Assembly: GCA_000753455.2 (NCBI GenBank)
Contig: LM994670.1
Location: 3,649,622 to 3,713,621 of the forward strand
Direction: 5' to 3'
Source of the DNA: Clostridium jeddahitimonense
GTDB taxonomy: Bacteria > Bacillota > Clostridia > Clostridiales > Clostridiaceae
DNA: 64,000 nucleotides
A model generated the notes under the pieces. The model did not search any database. It had not been told where the DNA came from and worked only from the letters and a program-made list of their open reading frames with translations. Position numbers and translations under genes: made by a program. Of the stretch, positions 36,020 through 44,153 are shown in pieces; the first letter of the stretch is position 1, and each line of letters begins with the position of its first letter.

Positions 36020-36668
36020 TTACCTTCATCCTCCTCTCAATGTACTTTATAAGTCTTCCTAATGAGAATGTCATAACAAAATAAAATACTGCTGACATTA
36101 TTAATGTTTCTGTTTTATTAAAACTCTTTGTGCTAACAACATTTGCAGCATACATAAGTTCAGCTACTCCCAAAGTCGATGCCATTGATGATTCCTTAAT
36201 TATTGCAACAAATTCATTACCTATTGCTGGTAGTATATTTTTTATAGCTTGAGGAATTACTATTTTTCTCATAGCCATAGCTTCAGTCATTCCTAAACTT
36301 CTAGCAGCCTCCATCTGACCTTTATCAACTGCTTCTATTCCAGCCCTTATAAGTTCTGAAACATATGCTGAGGAATTTAATGATAATGCTATTATTACAG
36401 CTAATAATTCATTAATATTAAGTACATTACTTAATCCAAAATAAACTATAAATATTTGTAATAGTAACGGAGTCCCCCTAACTATCTCTACATAAGCTGA
36501 TGATACAAACTTAAATATCTTAATTTTTGAACGTTTTAATAATGTTAATAAACTACCAAAAATTACTCCTAATACAACTGATGCTAGCGATATTATTAAA
36601 GTCCACTTAGCTCCCTGTAAAAAATAAACCATCTGCCCATTTGTTATAAAATCAAAATCCCAATTCAT
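36006..36668 (-). CDS. Polar amino acid ABC transporter permease
   Basis: A 220-residue permease of the HisMQ/GlnP class with about five hydrophobic segments. The EAA loop is seen as EAARSLGMTEAMAMRKIVIPQAIKN near residue 140, and EIVRGTPLLLQIFIVYFGL lies near residue 68. A single permease gene suggests a homodimeric channel. It follows the binding-protein gene after a hairpin-bearing gap. Confidence 0.95.
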   Translation of the reverse strand: MNWDFDFITNGQMVYFLQGAKWTLIISLASVVLGVIFGSLLTLLKRSKIKIFKFVSSAYVEIVRGTPLLLQIFIVYFGLSNVLNINELLAVIIALSLNSSAYVSELIRAGIEAVDKGQMEAARSLGMTEAMAMRKIVIPQAIKNILPAIGNEFVAIIKESSMASTLGVAELMYAANVVSTKSFNKTETLIMSAVFYFVMTFSLGRLIKYIERRMKVSDTN

Positions 36669-36737
36669 TAACTCTCACCTGCTATCTCCCTGAAAATTTA
36701 TTGACTAATTATTATGTATATTCACTTACTCTATTTA

Positions 36738-36770
36738 TATGAGACGCATATCTTTAATAAGCGTCTCATA
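36738..36770 (-). other. Hairpin between binding-protein and permease genes
   Basis: TATGAGACGC and GCGTCTCATA form a perfect 10-bp stem with a 13-base loop. There is no T-tract on either side. Its place suggests mRNA processing or 3-prime protection, which would raise binding-protein levels above those of the permease. Confidence 0.7.
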
Positions 36771-36815
36771 TCCTTAAGCTCCATTTTTTATATTTAATAT
36801 TAATTTCAAATTTAA

Positions 36816-37640
36816 TTATTCAACTTGATTTTTTACTTGTTCTACTGCTTTTTGTACAAATTCATCTATCTTTCCTTCATCTGCTAACTTCTTTAATGTT
36901 GAATTAACTTGTGCTACCAACTCTGGTGAATCCTTTGGCATACCTATAGCTGAACCCCCTTCTGAATCCTCTACTATCTCTTCTCCAACAGCTAAATCTG
37001 TATTTGCAGTTACTGCTAAATTTGCAACTGGAGCTTCAACTATTAATGCATCAATATTACCATTTTTAAGTTCAAGTATTAACGTATTAACATCAGCTAA
37101 TAATTTTACATTAGAATCTTTAATTCCTTCAGCTATATCAGCTTGAATAGATCCCATTTGAGCACCTATTTTTTTACCTTCTAAATCAGCTAAAGTTTTG
37201 TACTTATCTTTATTTGATGCTTGTACTAAAAATGCTTGTTCAGCTTTATAATATATATCTGAAAAGTCTACAGCTTTCTTTCTATCTGGCTTAGGTGTCA
37301 TTCCTGATATAGTCATATCAATTTTACCTAATTGAACTGATTCACATAATGCATCAAAATTCATTTCTTTTAATTCTAATTCTACTCCAATATCATCAGC
37401 TATAGCTTGTGCTATATCAACGTCAAATCCTATTATCTTATCCTCACCATCAATTAATGCGTGATATTCATAAGGTGCATAATCTGCACTCATTCCTACT
37501 ACTAACTTTCCATTTTCCTTTATTTGCGTTAGCTTGTCCTTACCTTCTCCATTTGAACTACTACCACATCCTACAGCCGCCATTCCGAATACCCCAACGA
37601 TAACAACTGCCATTAATTTTTTTATTGATAATTTCTTCAT
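36816..37640 (-). CDS. Polar amino acid-binding lipoprotein (ArtP/GlnH type)
   Basis: This solute-binding protein of about 274 residues belongs to family 3. The signal peptide ends at VGC, so it is lipid-anchored. The mature part opens with LTQIKENGKLVVGMSADYAPYEY and has GFDVDIAQAIADDIG and the MTISGMTPKPDRKKAVDFSDIYY block. The last resembles arginine- and glutamine-binding members; arginine is a guess. A longer frame starts at 37,667, but the AAAGGGGG site just before the ATG at 37,640 decides the start. Confidence 0.92.
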   Translation of the reverse strand: MKKLSIKKLMAVVIVGVFGMAAVGCGSSSNGEGKDKLTQIKENGKLVVGMSADYAPYEYHALIDGEDKIIGFDVDIAQAIADDIGVELELKEMNFDALCESVQLGKIDMTISGMTPKPDRKKAVDFSDIYYKAEQAFLVQASNKDKYKTLADLEGKKIGAQMGSIQADIAEGIKDSNVKLLADVNTLILELKNGNIDALIVEAPVANLAVTANTDLAVGEEIVEDSEGGSAIGMPKDSPELVAQVNSTLKKLADEGKIDEFVQKAVEQVKNQVE

Positions 37641-37680
37641 ATTTAATCCCCCTTTTAAATTATACAACGCCTTCCGACTT

Positions 37681-37698
37681 CATGCATAATTATACACC
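37681..37698. promoter_or_regulatory. ArgR/AhrC-like box overlapping the promoter
   Basis: CATGCATAATTATACACC matches the ARG-box pattern at about 12 of 18 positions and covers the -10. TATGCATAA/TTATGCATA inverted arms lie at 37,839-37,867 farther upstream. A weak call, based on the motif alone. Confidence 0.25.
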
Positions 37699-37718
37699 TA
37701 TCAATCATAAATATGCAA
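37689..37718 (-). promoter_or_regulatory. Sigma-A promoter of the amino acid ABC operon
   Basis: On the minus strand TTGCAT, an 18-base spacer and a perfect TATAAT. The start point would be near 37,682, giving a leader of about 40 nt. Confidence 0.7.
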
Positions 37719-37956
37719 TAGTTTTTTTGAATAAATTTTCCTATTTTTATATTTTTCATAAATTTCATAACTTAAGCTCTGTATAACTCCTTATTTTTAG
37801 CCATATTTAAAAACTTTTTTATTTGTTACTCAAAAGCATATGCATAAACTTTCAGTCATTATGCATATAGTTTTTCCATTTTTTATTTTCTTTAAAGTCT
37901 ACATTTATAACTTAGTTGAATAAAATATAATATCAATTTTTATTAGGAGTGATCAA

Positions 37957-39039
37957 ATGGATAATTTGAAAGGGCGACACTATTTTCCTGGAGGTAATAC
38001 CTCAAAAGGATTCTATTCTTTTTATAGATATATTCTAAGCCAAGATGATGCTAAACGAATTTTATGTCTTAAAGGTGGCCCTGGTACAGGTAAATCTTCA
38101 TTAATGAAAAAGGTTGGCGATTATTTTTTTAATAAAGGCTATACAATAGAATATCATCACTGTTCCTCTGATAATAATTCTTTAGATGGAATAGTCATAA
38201 AAGAATTAGGAGTAGCTTTAATTGATGGTACTTCTCCACATATAGTTGATCCAATAACCCCAGGAGCTGTGGATGAAATCTTAAATATGGGTGATGCTTT
38301 AGATATAGATATGTTATCCAAACATAAAAAAGAAATTTTATCTATAAATAAAGATATAAGTAAATGCTATAAAAGAGCTTATAGATATTTAGCTTCTGCA
38401 AAATGTATTCACGATGATTGGAGCAACCTTAATTATGAATCATTAGATTCTAATAAAATTTCAGTATTAATTGAAACATTAAAAAATGATATTTTTAGAG
38501 CAGATATATCTGGTTATGGTGGAGAACGTAGACTTTTTGCAACAGCTATAACCCCAAATGGAATAATTACATTTGCAGATAATTTAGCAAAGGACTATAA
38601 AAATAAATACGTACTAACTGGTGGCCCTGGAATGGGTAAAACAGATATATTGAAATTCTTAGGCACTTGTGGTCAGAAGAAAGGATATTATGTTGAGTAC
38701 ATGTATGATCCATTTGTTCCTGAGCGAATTGAGCATATATTTATTCCTGAAATATCTACTTGCGTAATAACAAATAATGAAATAAATAAAGCAAATTATA
38801 CAGGTATAAACTATTCTTTAAGCGATTACACAAAACCAAATTCACTTTCTTCTAAAGCTTCAGAAATAGAATATGATAGTCAAATATTCTATGAATTAGT
38901 TAATAAAGCTATTTCATTAATTAGTAATTCTCACGCGCTACATGATGACTTAGAAGCATTTTATATAAAAGCTATGAACTTTGATGTTGTTAATAATATA
39001 TATGAAAATGTAATTAGAAAAATTGAAAAATACGAATAG
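37957..39039 (+). CDS. Two-P-loop ATPase of unknown function
   Basis: A 360-residue protein with two separate Walker A motifs, GGPGTGKSS (residues 40-48) and GGPGMGKTD (residues 222-230). Each stands at the head of a half-domain of similar plan, so it looks like an internal duplication. Each P-loop follows a short hydrophobic strand (RILCLKG, YVLTG). No helicase, AAA arginine finger or ABC signature was seen. I recall uncharacterised clostridial proteins of this layout but no function. It is a single gene with its own terminator, divergent from the amino acid transporter. Confidence 0.85.
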   Translation: MDNLKGRHYFPGGNTSKGFYSFYRYILSQDDAKRILCLKGGPGTGKSSLMKKVGDYFFNKGYTIEYHHCSSDNNSLDGIVIKELGVALIDGTSPHIVDPITPGAVDEILNMGDALDIDMLSKHKKEILSINKDISKCYKRAYRYLASAKCIHDDWSNLNYESLDSNKISVLIETLKNDIFRADISGYGGERRLFATAITPNGIITFADNLAKDYKNKYVLTGGPGMGKTDILKFLGTCGQKKGYYVEYMYDPFVPERIEHIFIPEISTCVITNNEINKANYTGINYSLSDYTKPNSLSSKASEIEYDSQIFYELVNKAISLISNSHALHDDLEAFYIKAMNFDVVNNIYENVIRKIEKYE

Positions 39040-39064
39040 ATTTACAAGGTAATTAATAATATAA

Positions 39065-39100
39065 AAAATGCCTTCGCATATTGTTTGCGAAGGCATTTTC
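39065..39100. terminator. Bidirectional terminator
   Basis: AATGCCTTCGCA and TGCGAAGGCATT form a 12-bp stem with a 7-base loop, flanked by A-rich and T-rich sides. It serves the ATPase gene and the PTS gene, which converge here. Confidence 0.92.
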
Positions 39101-39121
39101 TTTATATTCATTAATATTATT

Positions 39122-40432
39122 CTATTCTGCGTATTTCTTAGCTTCCATTCTTTCTGCTGCATATACGAAAGGTAAGTAAATTACTATTGATATAATTATG
39201 TTAACTGTCGCTAATATAGCACCTGAAATATGACCTGTAGCTAAGAATCCTGAAATTATCGGTGGTGTAGTCCAAGGCATTGATGCAACAATTACTGGAC
39301 TTACTAAACCTGATTTTATTGATAAATATGAAACTATTGTTGTAACAACTGGTGCAATTATAAATGGTATACCGTATATTGGGTTTAATACTATCGGTAA
39401 TCCAAATATAACTGGTTCATTTATATTAAATATTGCTGGTGCTGTACCTAAAGCAAGCATATCTTTTCTACTTCTACCTGCTATAGCTATAGCTACTAAT
39501 AAACCTATTATTAATCCTGCTCCACCCATATGAACGAAAGCATCAAAGAATGGTCCTGCTAATGTGTGTAATGGTTCACTAGAACCTGTAGCCATTATTT
39601 GAGCATTATCAGCACCTAATTTAGTTAATAAAGTACTTGTTATTGGTAATGCAATGTTTGAACCATGTAATCCAACAAACCATAATCCATGTATAAATAG
39701 TGTTATTGCTATAGCTCCGCCTAAAGAATCTGTAACTCCTGATAATGGAATACCTACATATTTATTTATTAAATCTGTTAAGAATGCACCATCTGTAATA
39801 TTTCTTAATACTAATCCAAAGATTGCAAATATAAGAACTGTTAACATTCCTGGTATAAGCTTAGCAAATGATCTACTAACAGCTGGAGGAACTGCATCTG
39901 GCATCTTAATAACTAATGCCTTAACTTTTCCTAATTTAACAAATAACTCAGTTGATAAAAGACCTACTATGATTGCTGTAAATAATGCTGTTGTTCCTAA
40001 ATAAGCAACTTGCATGAATCCCCAACCTACTACTGCTTCTGTAGCACCTTCAGGGATTATTGATGCAGTTTGTGGTGCTAAGAAGAAGAATATTGCTGTA
40101 GCAATCATTGCTGCTTGTAGTCCATTTTCTTCATATGATTTAGCTAAATTATAAGAAACACCTATAACTAGTAATAATGCCATTATAGCTAGTGTTCCCC
40201 ACCAAATGTCACCATTAACAGCTTTAATGTACTGCCCAAATGTGTTTTCTGCTAAGAAATTTGATAAACCTTTAAAAGGCATATTATTTATAAGCGTTGC
40301 AAAAGATCCTATTATAGTTAAAGGAATCATAGCTATAAATGCATCCCTTACTGCTACTAGATGTCTTTGAGCACCTAATTTAGTTGCATATGGAAGTATA
40401 TATTTATCCATAAATGCTGAGAATTTTTCCAT
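39122..40432 (-). CDS. PTS cellobiose/lactose-family EIIC permease
   Basis: A 436-residue EIIC of the Lac family with about ten membrane segments. The family start FMDKYILPYATKLGAQRHLVAVRDAF is clear. HGLWFVGLHGSNIALP near residue 249 and FNINEPVIFGLPIVLNPIYGIPF near residue 343 are the substrate-site signatures. It is encoded alone, without EIIA or EIIB, so it must borrow those subunits from another locus. The substrate is probably a beta-glucoside or chitobiose-like disaccharide. It is controlled by the GntR gene upstream. Confidence 0.93.
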   Translation of the reverse strand: MEKFSAFMDKYILPYATKLGAQRHLVAVRDAFIAMIPLTIIGSFATLINNMPFKGLSNFLAENTFGQYIKAVNGDIWWGTLAIMALLLVIGVSYNLAKSYEENGLQAAMIATAIFFFLAPQTASIIPEGATEAVVGWGFMQVAYLGTTALFTAIIVGLLSTELFVKLGKVKALVIKMPDAVPPAVSRSFAKLIPGMLTVLIFAIFGLVLRNITDGAFLTDLINKYVGIPLSGVTDSLGGAIAITLFIHGLWFVGLHGSNIALPITSTLLTKLGADNAQIMATGSSEPLHTLAGPFFDAFVHMGGAGLIIGLLVAIAIAGRSRKDMLALGTAPAIFNINEPVIFGLPIVLNPIYGIPFIIAPVVTTIVSYLSIKSGLVSPVIVASMPWTTPPIISGFLATGHISGAILATVNIIISIVIYLPFVYAAERMEAKKYAE

Positions 40433-40513
40433 TTAATCCACCTCATTTTAATATTTTTAAATATCTAATATAATTATATAATTGTGTATTCGTTTTCCAA
40501 ACTTTATGTATAT

Positions 40514-40542
40514 ATATTACACGAGTTGTATATACATTTCAA
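40514..40542 (-). promoter_or_regulatory. Promoter of the PTS gene with an embedded operator
   Basis: On the minus strand TTGAAA, a 17-base spacer and TAATAT. The spacer contains TGTATATACAA (40,526-40,537 on the plus strand as TTGTATATACAT), so a bound repressor would block RNA polymerase directly. The remaining bases of the 386-base gap, 40,543-40,818, are A+T-rich and show no other clear element. Confidence 0.8.
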
Positions 40543-40818
40543 GATATTTTTTTATGTAAATTATATACATCTGAATTTATTTTCTCCTAAAAACTTAAAA
40601 TTATTATAAAACTACATTCCCGGAAACTCATCTTTATTTGTTTTTTAGTTTTTGATAAAGTTATCTATAGATTATAAAAATTATAATTTCCTAAATAACA
40701 AAAAAGATATACTAAATTCTCTTACTATATAAAGATTAAAGTATTACTTACTCTTCATATAAAGCTAATTTAATATATCTATCTTAAAAGCATTTTCTAT
40801 TTAATTTATAATATAAAT

Positions 40819-41529
40819 CTAATCATTCTCTACAAGTGCATTTAATGTTAACTTATAGCCATAATGATATGTATGAGAATATTCAAATGATTCTCCTGTT
40901 TCAAGAATCCCAACTTGCTCAATATGCAGTATAGGAACCTCTGATTCTAACTCAAGTAAGTTTATTAGCCCTTCATCTGCAATTATAGCTTCTATTATAC
41001 GATTTGCAGTATGAATATTATAATTGTTATTTCTTATAAAATTATATAAGGACATACAATCATCCTTTTTTAAATTAGGAAACATCTTTACAGGCATATA
41101 AGTTATCATATACGATACAGGTTCGCCATTAGCATATCTTACTCTCTTTATTTCCCAAACATTTTCCCCTATCTCAAGATTTAATCTATCTTTTATAGTT
41201 TCATTTGCCTCTACTACAAGTAAACTTACAAGCCTAGTTGTAATTTCATATCCTTTTCTTATCATTTCTTTTGTGAAGCTTTCCATAGCGCCCATATTAT
41301 CAGAAACTCTATTACCTAAAACTATACTTCCAATTCCTCTTTTTCTAATGATATACCCTTGCTTAACCAAATTATTAAATGCTGATCTCACCGTCATTCT
41401 AGTTACATTGAACTTTTCACTTAATTGATTTTCTGATGGCAATAATTCGCCTGGCTTTATTTTCTCTGAATCTATTAACTCTCTTAAGTATTTTTCAATC
41501 TTAATATATACTGGTTCATTAACTTTCAT
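40819..41529 (-). CDS. GntR-family (HutC subfamily) transcriptional regulator
   Basis: A 236-residue regulator. The winged helix-turn-helix is at residues 1-70 (LPSENQLSEKFNVTRMTVRSAFNNLVKQGYI), and a UTRA effector-binding domain at about 90-232 contains the typical RYANGEPVSYMITYMP block. It resembles TreR/NagR/YvoA regulators that bind a phosphosugar. The same 12-base operator is found in its own promoter region and in that of the EIIC gene, so it probably represses both until the incoming sugar phosphate appears. Confidence 0.92.
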   Translation of the reverse strand: MKVNEPVYIKIEKYLRELIDSEKIKPGELLPSENQLSEKFNVTRMTVRSAFNNLVKQGYIIRKRGIGSIVLGNRVSDNMGAMESFTKEMIRKGYEITTRLVSLLVVEANETIKDRLNLEIGENVWEIKRVRYANGEPVSYMITYMPVKMFPNLKKDDCMSLYNFIRNNNYNIHTANRIIEAIIADEGLINLLELESEVPILHIEQVGILETGESFEYSHTYHYGYKLTLNALVEND

Positions 41530-41571
41530 ATTTTTAAACTAAACTCCTTTAAACGATTACTTTAAGGCTAA

Positions 41572-41626
41572 TTGTATATACATCATTTATTATTGTATAT
41601 TATCATATTAACATAAATTCAGACAA
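41572..41626 (-). promoter_or_regulatory. Promoter and operator of the GntR gene
   Basis: TTGTCT, an 18-base spacer and TAATAT (minus strand, 41,597-41,626) form a fair promoter. The operator TTGTATATACAT at 41,572-41,583, identical to the one at the PTS promoter, lies just past the start point. Autoregulation is inferred. Confidence 0.65.
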
Positions 41627-41700
41627 AGTGCGACTTAATCAATGGCAAATTTAAAATAACAAACCTAAAATTAAATAAGATATTTATATAAACGAATTTC

Positions 41701-41728
41701 AAAAAAGAAACTGCCTAAGCAGTTTCTT
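41701..41728 (-). terminator. Intrinsic terminator of helD
   Basis: AAGAAACTGC and GCAGTTTCTT form a 10-bp stem with a 4-base loop, followed on the minus strand by a T-rich run. Confidence 0.88.
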
Positions 41729-41757
41729 CCTTAATTTATCATTTTAAATTTATAATT

Positions 41758-43854
41758 TTACATTTCTAAATCTATAACCTTTAATCTATGAAGAGCTCTA
41801 GTACACATTATATATTTAACTAAGTTATCTGTATCATTATCAAGATTAACTACTATAACTCCATCAAACTCTAACCCTTTTGCATAATATGATGGAATTA
41901 TTACTCTTCCGCCTCTATATATTAAGTCTTCTCTATCAAAAGAAAGAATCTTAGTAAATTGCTTTAATTCTGGAGCTATTTCCTTCAGTTCTTCTTTTCC
42001 CTTAACTATTATAGCTACATTTTCATAATTTTCATCTTCGTATGCTTCTAAAGTTTCTAATAAAGTATCTATTAAATCTTCCTTATCATTTACCCTAACT
42101 TCTTCTACATCATATTTTCCTTCTCTAACAAAAGGAACTATCGCATGTTCATCAAGTAATTTATTAGCATATTGCATAATTTGATAAGTAGATCTATAGC
42201 TCTTGTTAAGATCAAAGTATTTAGTAAATCCACCAAACAGTGGTTTTAAATTAAGCATTGCAGCTTCTTCTGTAGCTTTTATTAACCTCTGATTTGCATC
42301 ACCAACTATAGTATAACTTCTACATCCTGTTAATTCTTTTAATACTATAAATTGAAGCATGTTATAATCTTGAGCTTCATCAATAACTATATGCTTAATG
42401 TCGCTCTTACACTTCTTCCCATCAAGCTTAATCATAAGATATAAAATAGGAGCTAAATCTAAGTAAGATAGAATCTCCGTATCCATCATTTCTTTATAAA
42501 TATCTACTATATTTTTATGATTTATCCAAGCAGCTAATTCAGCTTTAGCCTTCATAACCTCTCTTACTATTTCTCTTACTTTAATCCTTCTTGTAAATTC
42601 AATGTTATTTTGTTCTATTAACAATTCATCTTCAGAAAGACTCGCAAGCTTTTCTTTAACCGCTGCATTAAGTTCTCTTACTTTTTCATCTCTCTTATCC
42701 TTTATTTTAGATATAATAACTCTCTCAATCTTTTTACTTCTTCTAAATAAAGGCATATACTTATAATGCTTTTCAAATAATTCCTTTATTTCTTCTATAG
42801 AAACTATCTCTTCACCAAAACACTTTATTGGTTTAATATTAAAGTAGTTTTCCTCAAACTCAGTACATTTCTTATCTAATAAATCTATAAATTCCTTTGA
42901 AGACTTATATTTTATTTCATCAATTACTTCATTATTACCTCTTAATGCTTTTTCTAAATACTCAGTAAAATCTACAACATGTTGATCTAATCCAATTTCA
43001 CTTATTGCAAAGTTTACAAAAGTCTGTTGTCTTACTCCACCTTCTCCTAAAGTCGGTAAAACCTCTCCAATATAATCTATAAATATATCATTGGGTCCTA
43101 AAATAAGAACCTTATTTCCTAATTGCTCTCTGAAGTTATATAATAAATAAGCTACTCTATGAAGAGCTATTGTAGTTTTCCCTGAACCTGCAACTCCATT
43201 AACTACAACAACCTTTTGTCTATCTTCTCTAATAATTTCATCTTGCTCTTGTTGTATAGTCATTACTATATCTTTAAGCTTTTCCCCTGTATTTGATGAA
43301 AGTATCATTTGAAGTATATCATCTTTAACATCTACTTCAGAATCAAAGAATCCTTGAAGCACGCCCTTTTTTATCATTATTTGTCTTCTTGATAAAATAT
43401 CAACTGGGACTTCTCCATTTGGAGATTTATAACTACTTTCTCCTATAGTTCCTTTATAGAATAAAGATGATACTGGTGCTCTCCAGTCAACTATAACTGG
43501 TTCGAATTCACCTTCTCTATTTAATCCATATCTCCCTATATAGATAGTCTCTTGAAGACCATCATCTGCAAAAGCAACCTTCCCAAAGTAAGGAATTTCC
43601 TTAAGCTTAGTATATTCAGTTAACTTTTTATCTATAGTCTTATAAGACTCTTCCTTAACGTACTTTTCATGATCAAAATATTCAATTAACTTATCTTCAT
43701 CATCTCTATGCTCTTCAATAAACTTCTTTCTATATTCAAGTATATAATCTGCTATACCTTTTCTCTTTTCTATATAATTAAGAATTTCTTGATTTAATAC
43801 CTTAAGAGTGTAATCTAAATTCTGCTCCTCTTGTAAAAACTCAAATTTATTCAT
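41758..43854 (-). CDS. helD: HelD-like UvrD/Rep-family helicase (RNA polymerase recycling factor)
   Basis: A 698-residue superfamily 1 ATPase. An N-terminal coiled-coil arm (residues 1-90) is the part of HelD that enters the RNA polymerase secondary channel. VIVDWRAPVSSLFY near residue 120 is a HelD signature. Walker A is GVAGSGKTT (220-228), Walker B/DEAQ is HIVIDEAQDYN near residue 500 and the late GLEFDGVIVVNLD is motif V. The length suits the Firmicute form (about 700-770). Role: an ATP-driven release of stalled RNA polymerase from DNA. The ribosome binding site is GGAGG. Confidence 0.92.
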   Translation of the reverse strand: MNKFEFLQEEQNLDYTLKVLNQEILNYIEKRKGIADYILEYRKKFIEEHRDDEDKLIEYFDHEKYVKEESYKTIDKKLTEYTKLKEIPYFGKVAFADDGLQETIYIGRYGLNREGEFEPVIVDWRAPVSSLFYKGTIGESSYKSPNGEVPVDILSRRQIMIKKGVLQGFFDSEVDVKDDILQMILSSNTGEKLKDIVMTIQQEQDEIIREDRQKVVVVNGVAGSGKTTIALHRVAYLLYNFREQLGNKVLILGPNDIFIDYIGEVLPTLGEGGVRQQTFVNFAISEIGLDQHVVDFTEYLEKALRGNNEVIDEIKYKSSKEFIDLLDKKCTEFEENYFNIKPIKCFGEEIVSIEEIKELFEKHYKYMPLFRRSKKIERVIISKIKDKRDEKVRELNAAVKEKLASLSEDELLIEQNNIEFTRRIKVREIVREVMKAKAELAAWINHKNIVDIYKEMMDTEILSYLDLAPILYLMIKLDGKKCKSDIKHIVIDEAQDYNMLQFIVLKELTGCRSYTIVGDANQRLIKATEEAAMLNLKPLFGGFTKYFDLNKSYRSTYQIMQYANKLLDEHAIVPFVREGKYDVEEVRVNDKEDLIDTLLETLEAYEDENYENVAIIVKGKEELKEIAPELKQFTKILSFDREDLIYRGGRVIIPSYYAKGLEFDGVIVVNLDNDTDNLVKYIMCTRALHRLKVIDLEM

Positions 43855-43873
43855 TAAAAAACCTCCTGTTTAG

Positions 43874-44153
43874 TGCCCTACGGCAGGATAAATGTTCAGT
43901 TATGCTGAAGAGAAATATGAGCCTTGCTCGGATAAATATTCAACTATGTTGAAGAGAAATATGCCCTTAGGACAGATAAATATAAGTTTCGTTCGGATAA
44001 ATATTCACTTCGTGAAGATAAATATGCCTGACGGCAGAGTCAACTCTCTTGCCGCCAGGCAATATTTATCTATGTATCGGCATAGATTTCTCCACGTCGT
44101 AGACGTATATTTCTCAACTCCGTAGGAGTACATTTCTCTTTTGCATTAGCAAA
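43874..44153. repeat. Array of about 14 variable-stem mini-hairpins after ftsH
   Basis: The whole ftsH-helD gap is a row of small hairpins. Stems of 4-6 bp differ in sequence each time (TTCAG/CTGAA, TTCAAC/GTTGAA, TTCAC/GTGAA, TTGCC/GGCAA, CTATG/CATAG, ACGTC/GACGT, ACTCC/GGAGT, TTTGC/GCAAA), with loops of 2-6 bases. The spacers are nearly constant: GATAAATAT or GAGAAATAT in the left half, ATATTTATC or ATTTCTC, the reverse complement, in the right half. The array is therefore a palindrome of palindromes centred near 44,040. The last stem touches the ftsH stop codon. The 77-codon frame across it is not a gene. Confidence 0.88.

Noticed and set aside
37641..37667. Nine-codon N-terminal extension of the amino acid-binding lipoprotein
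   Set aside because: The AAAGGGGG site lies within it and the signal peptide needs the internal ATG at 37,640.
43892..44125. 77-codon plus-strand frame over the hairpin array
   Set aside because: It is made of the repeat units, has no ribosome binding site and no protein-like composition; the array explains it.
43874..44153. Possible CRISPR array
   Set aside because: Repeats are short A+T spacers, the variable parts are self-complementary, unit length is about 23 and the orientation flips in the middle; no cas genes are near.
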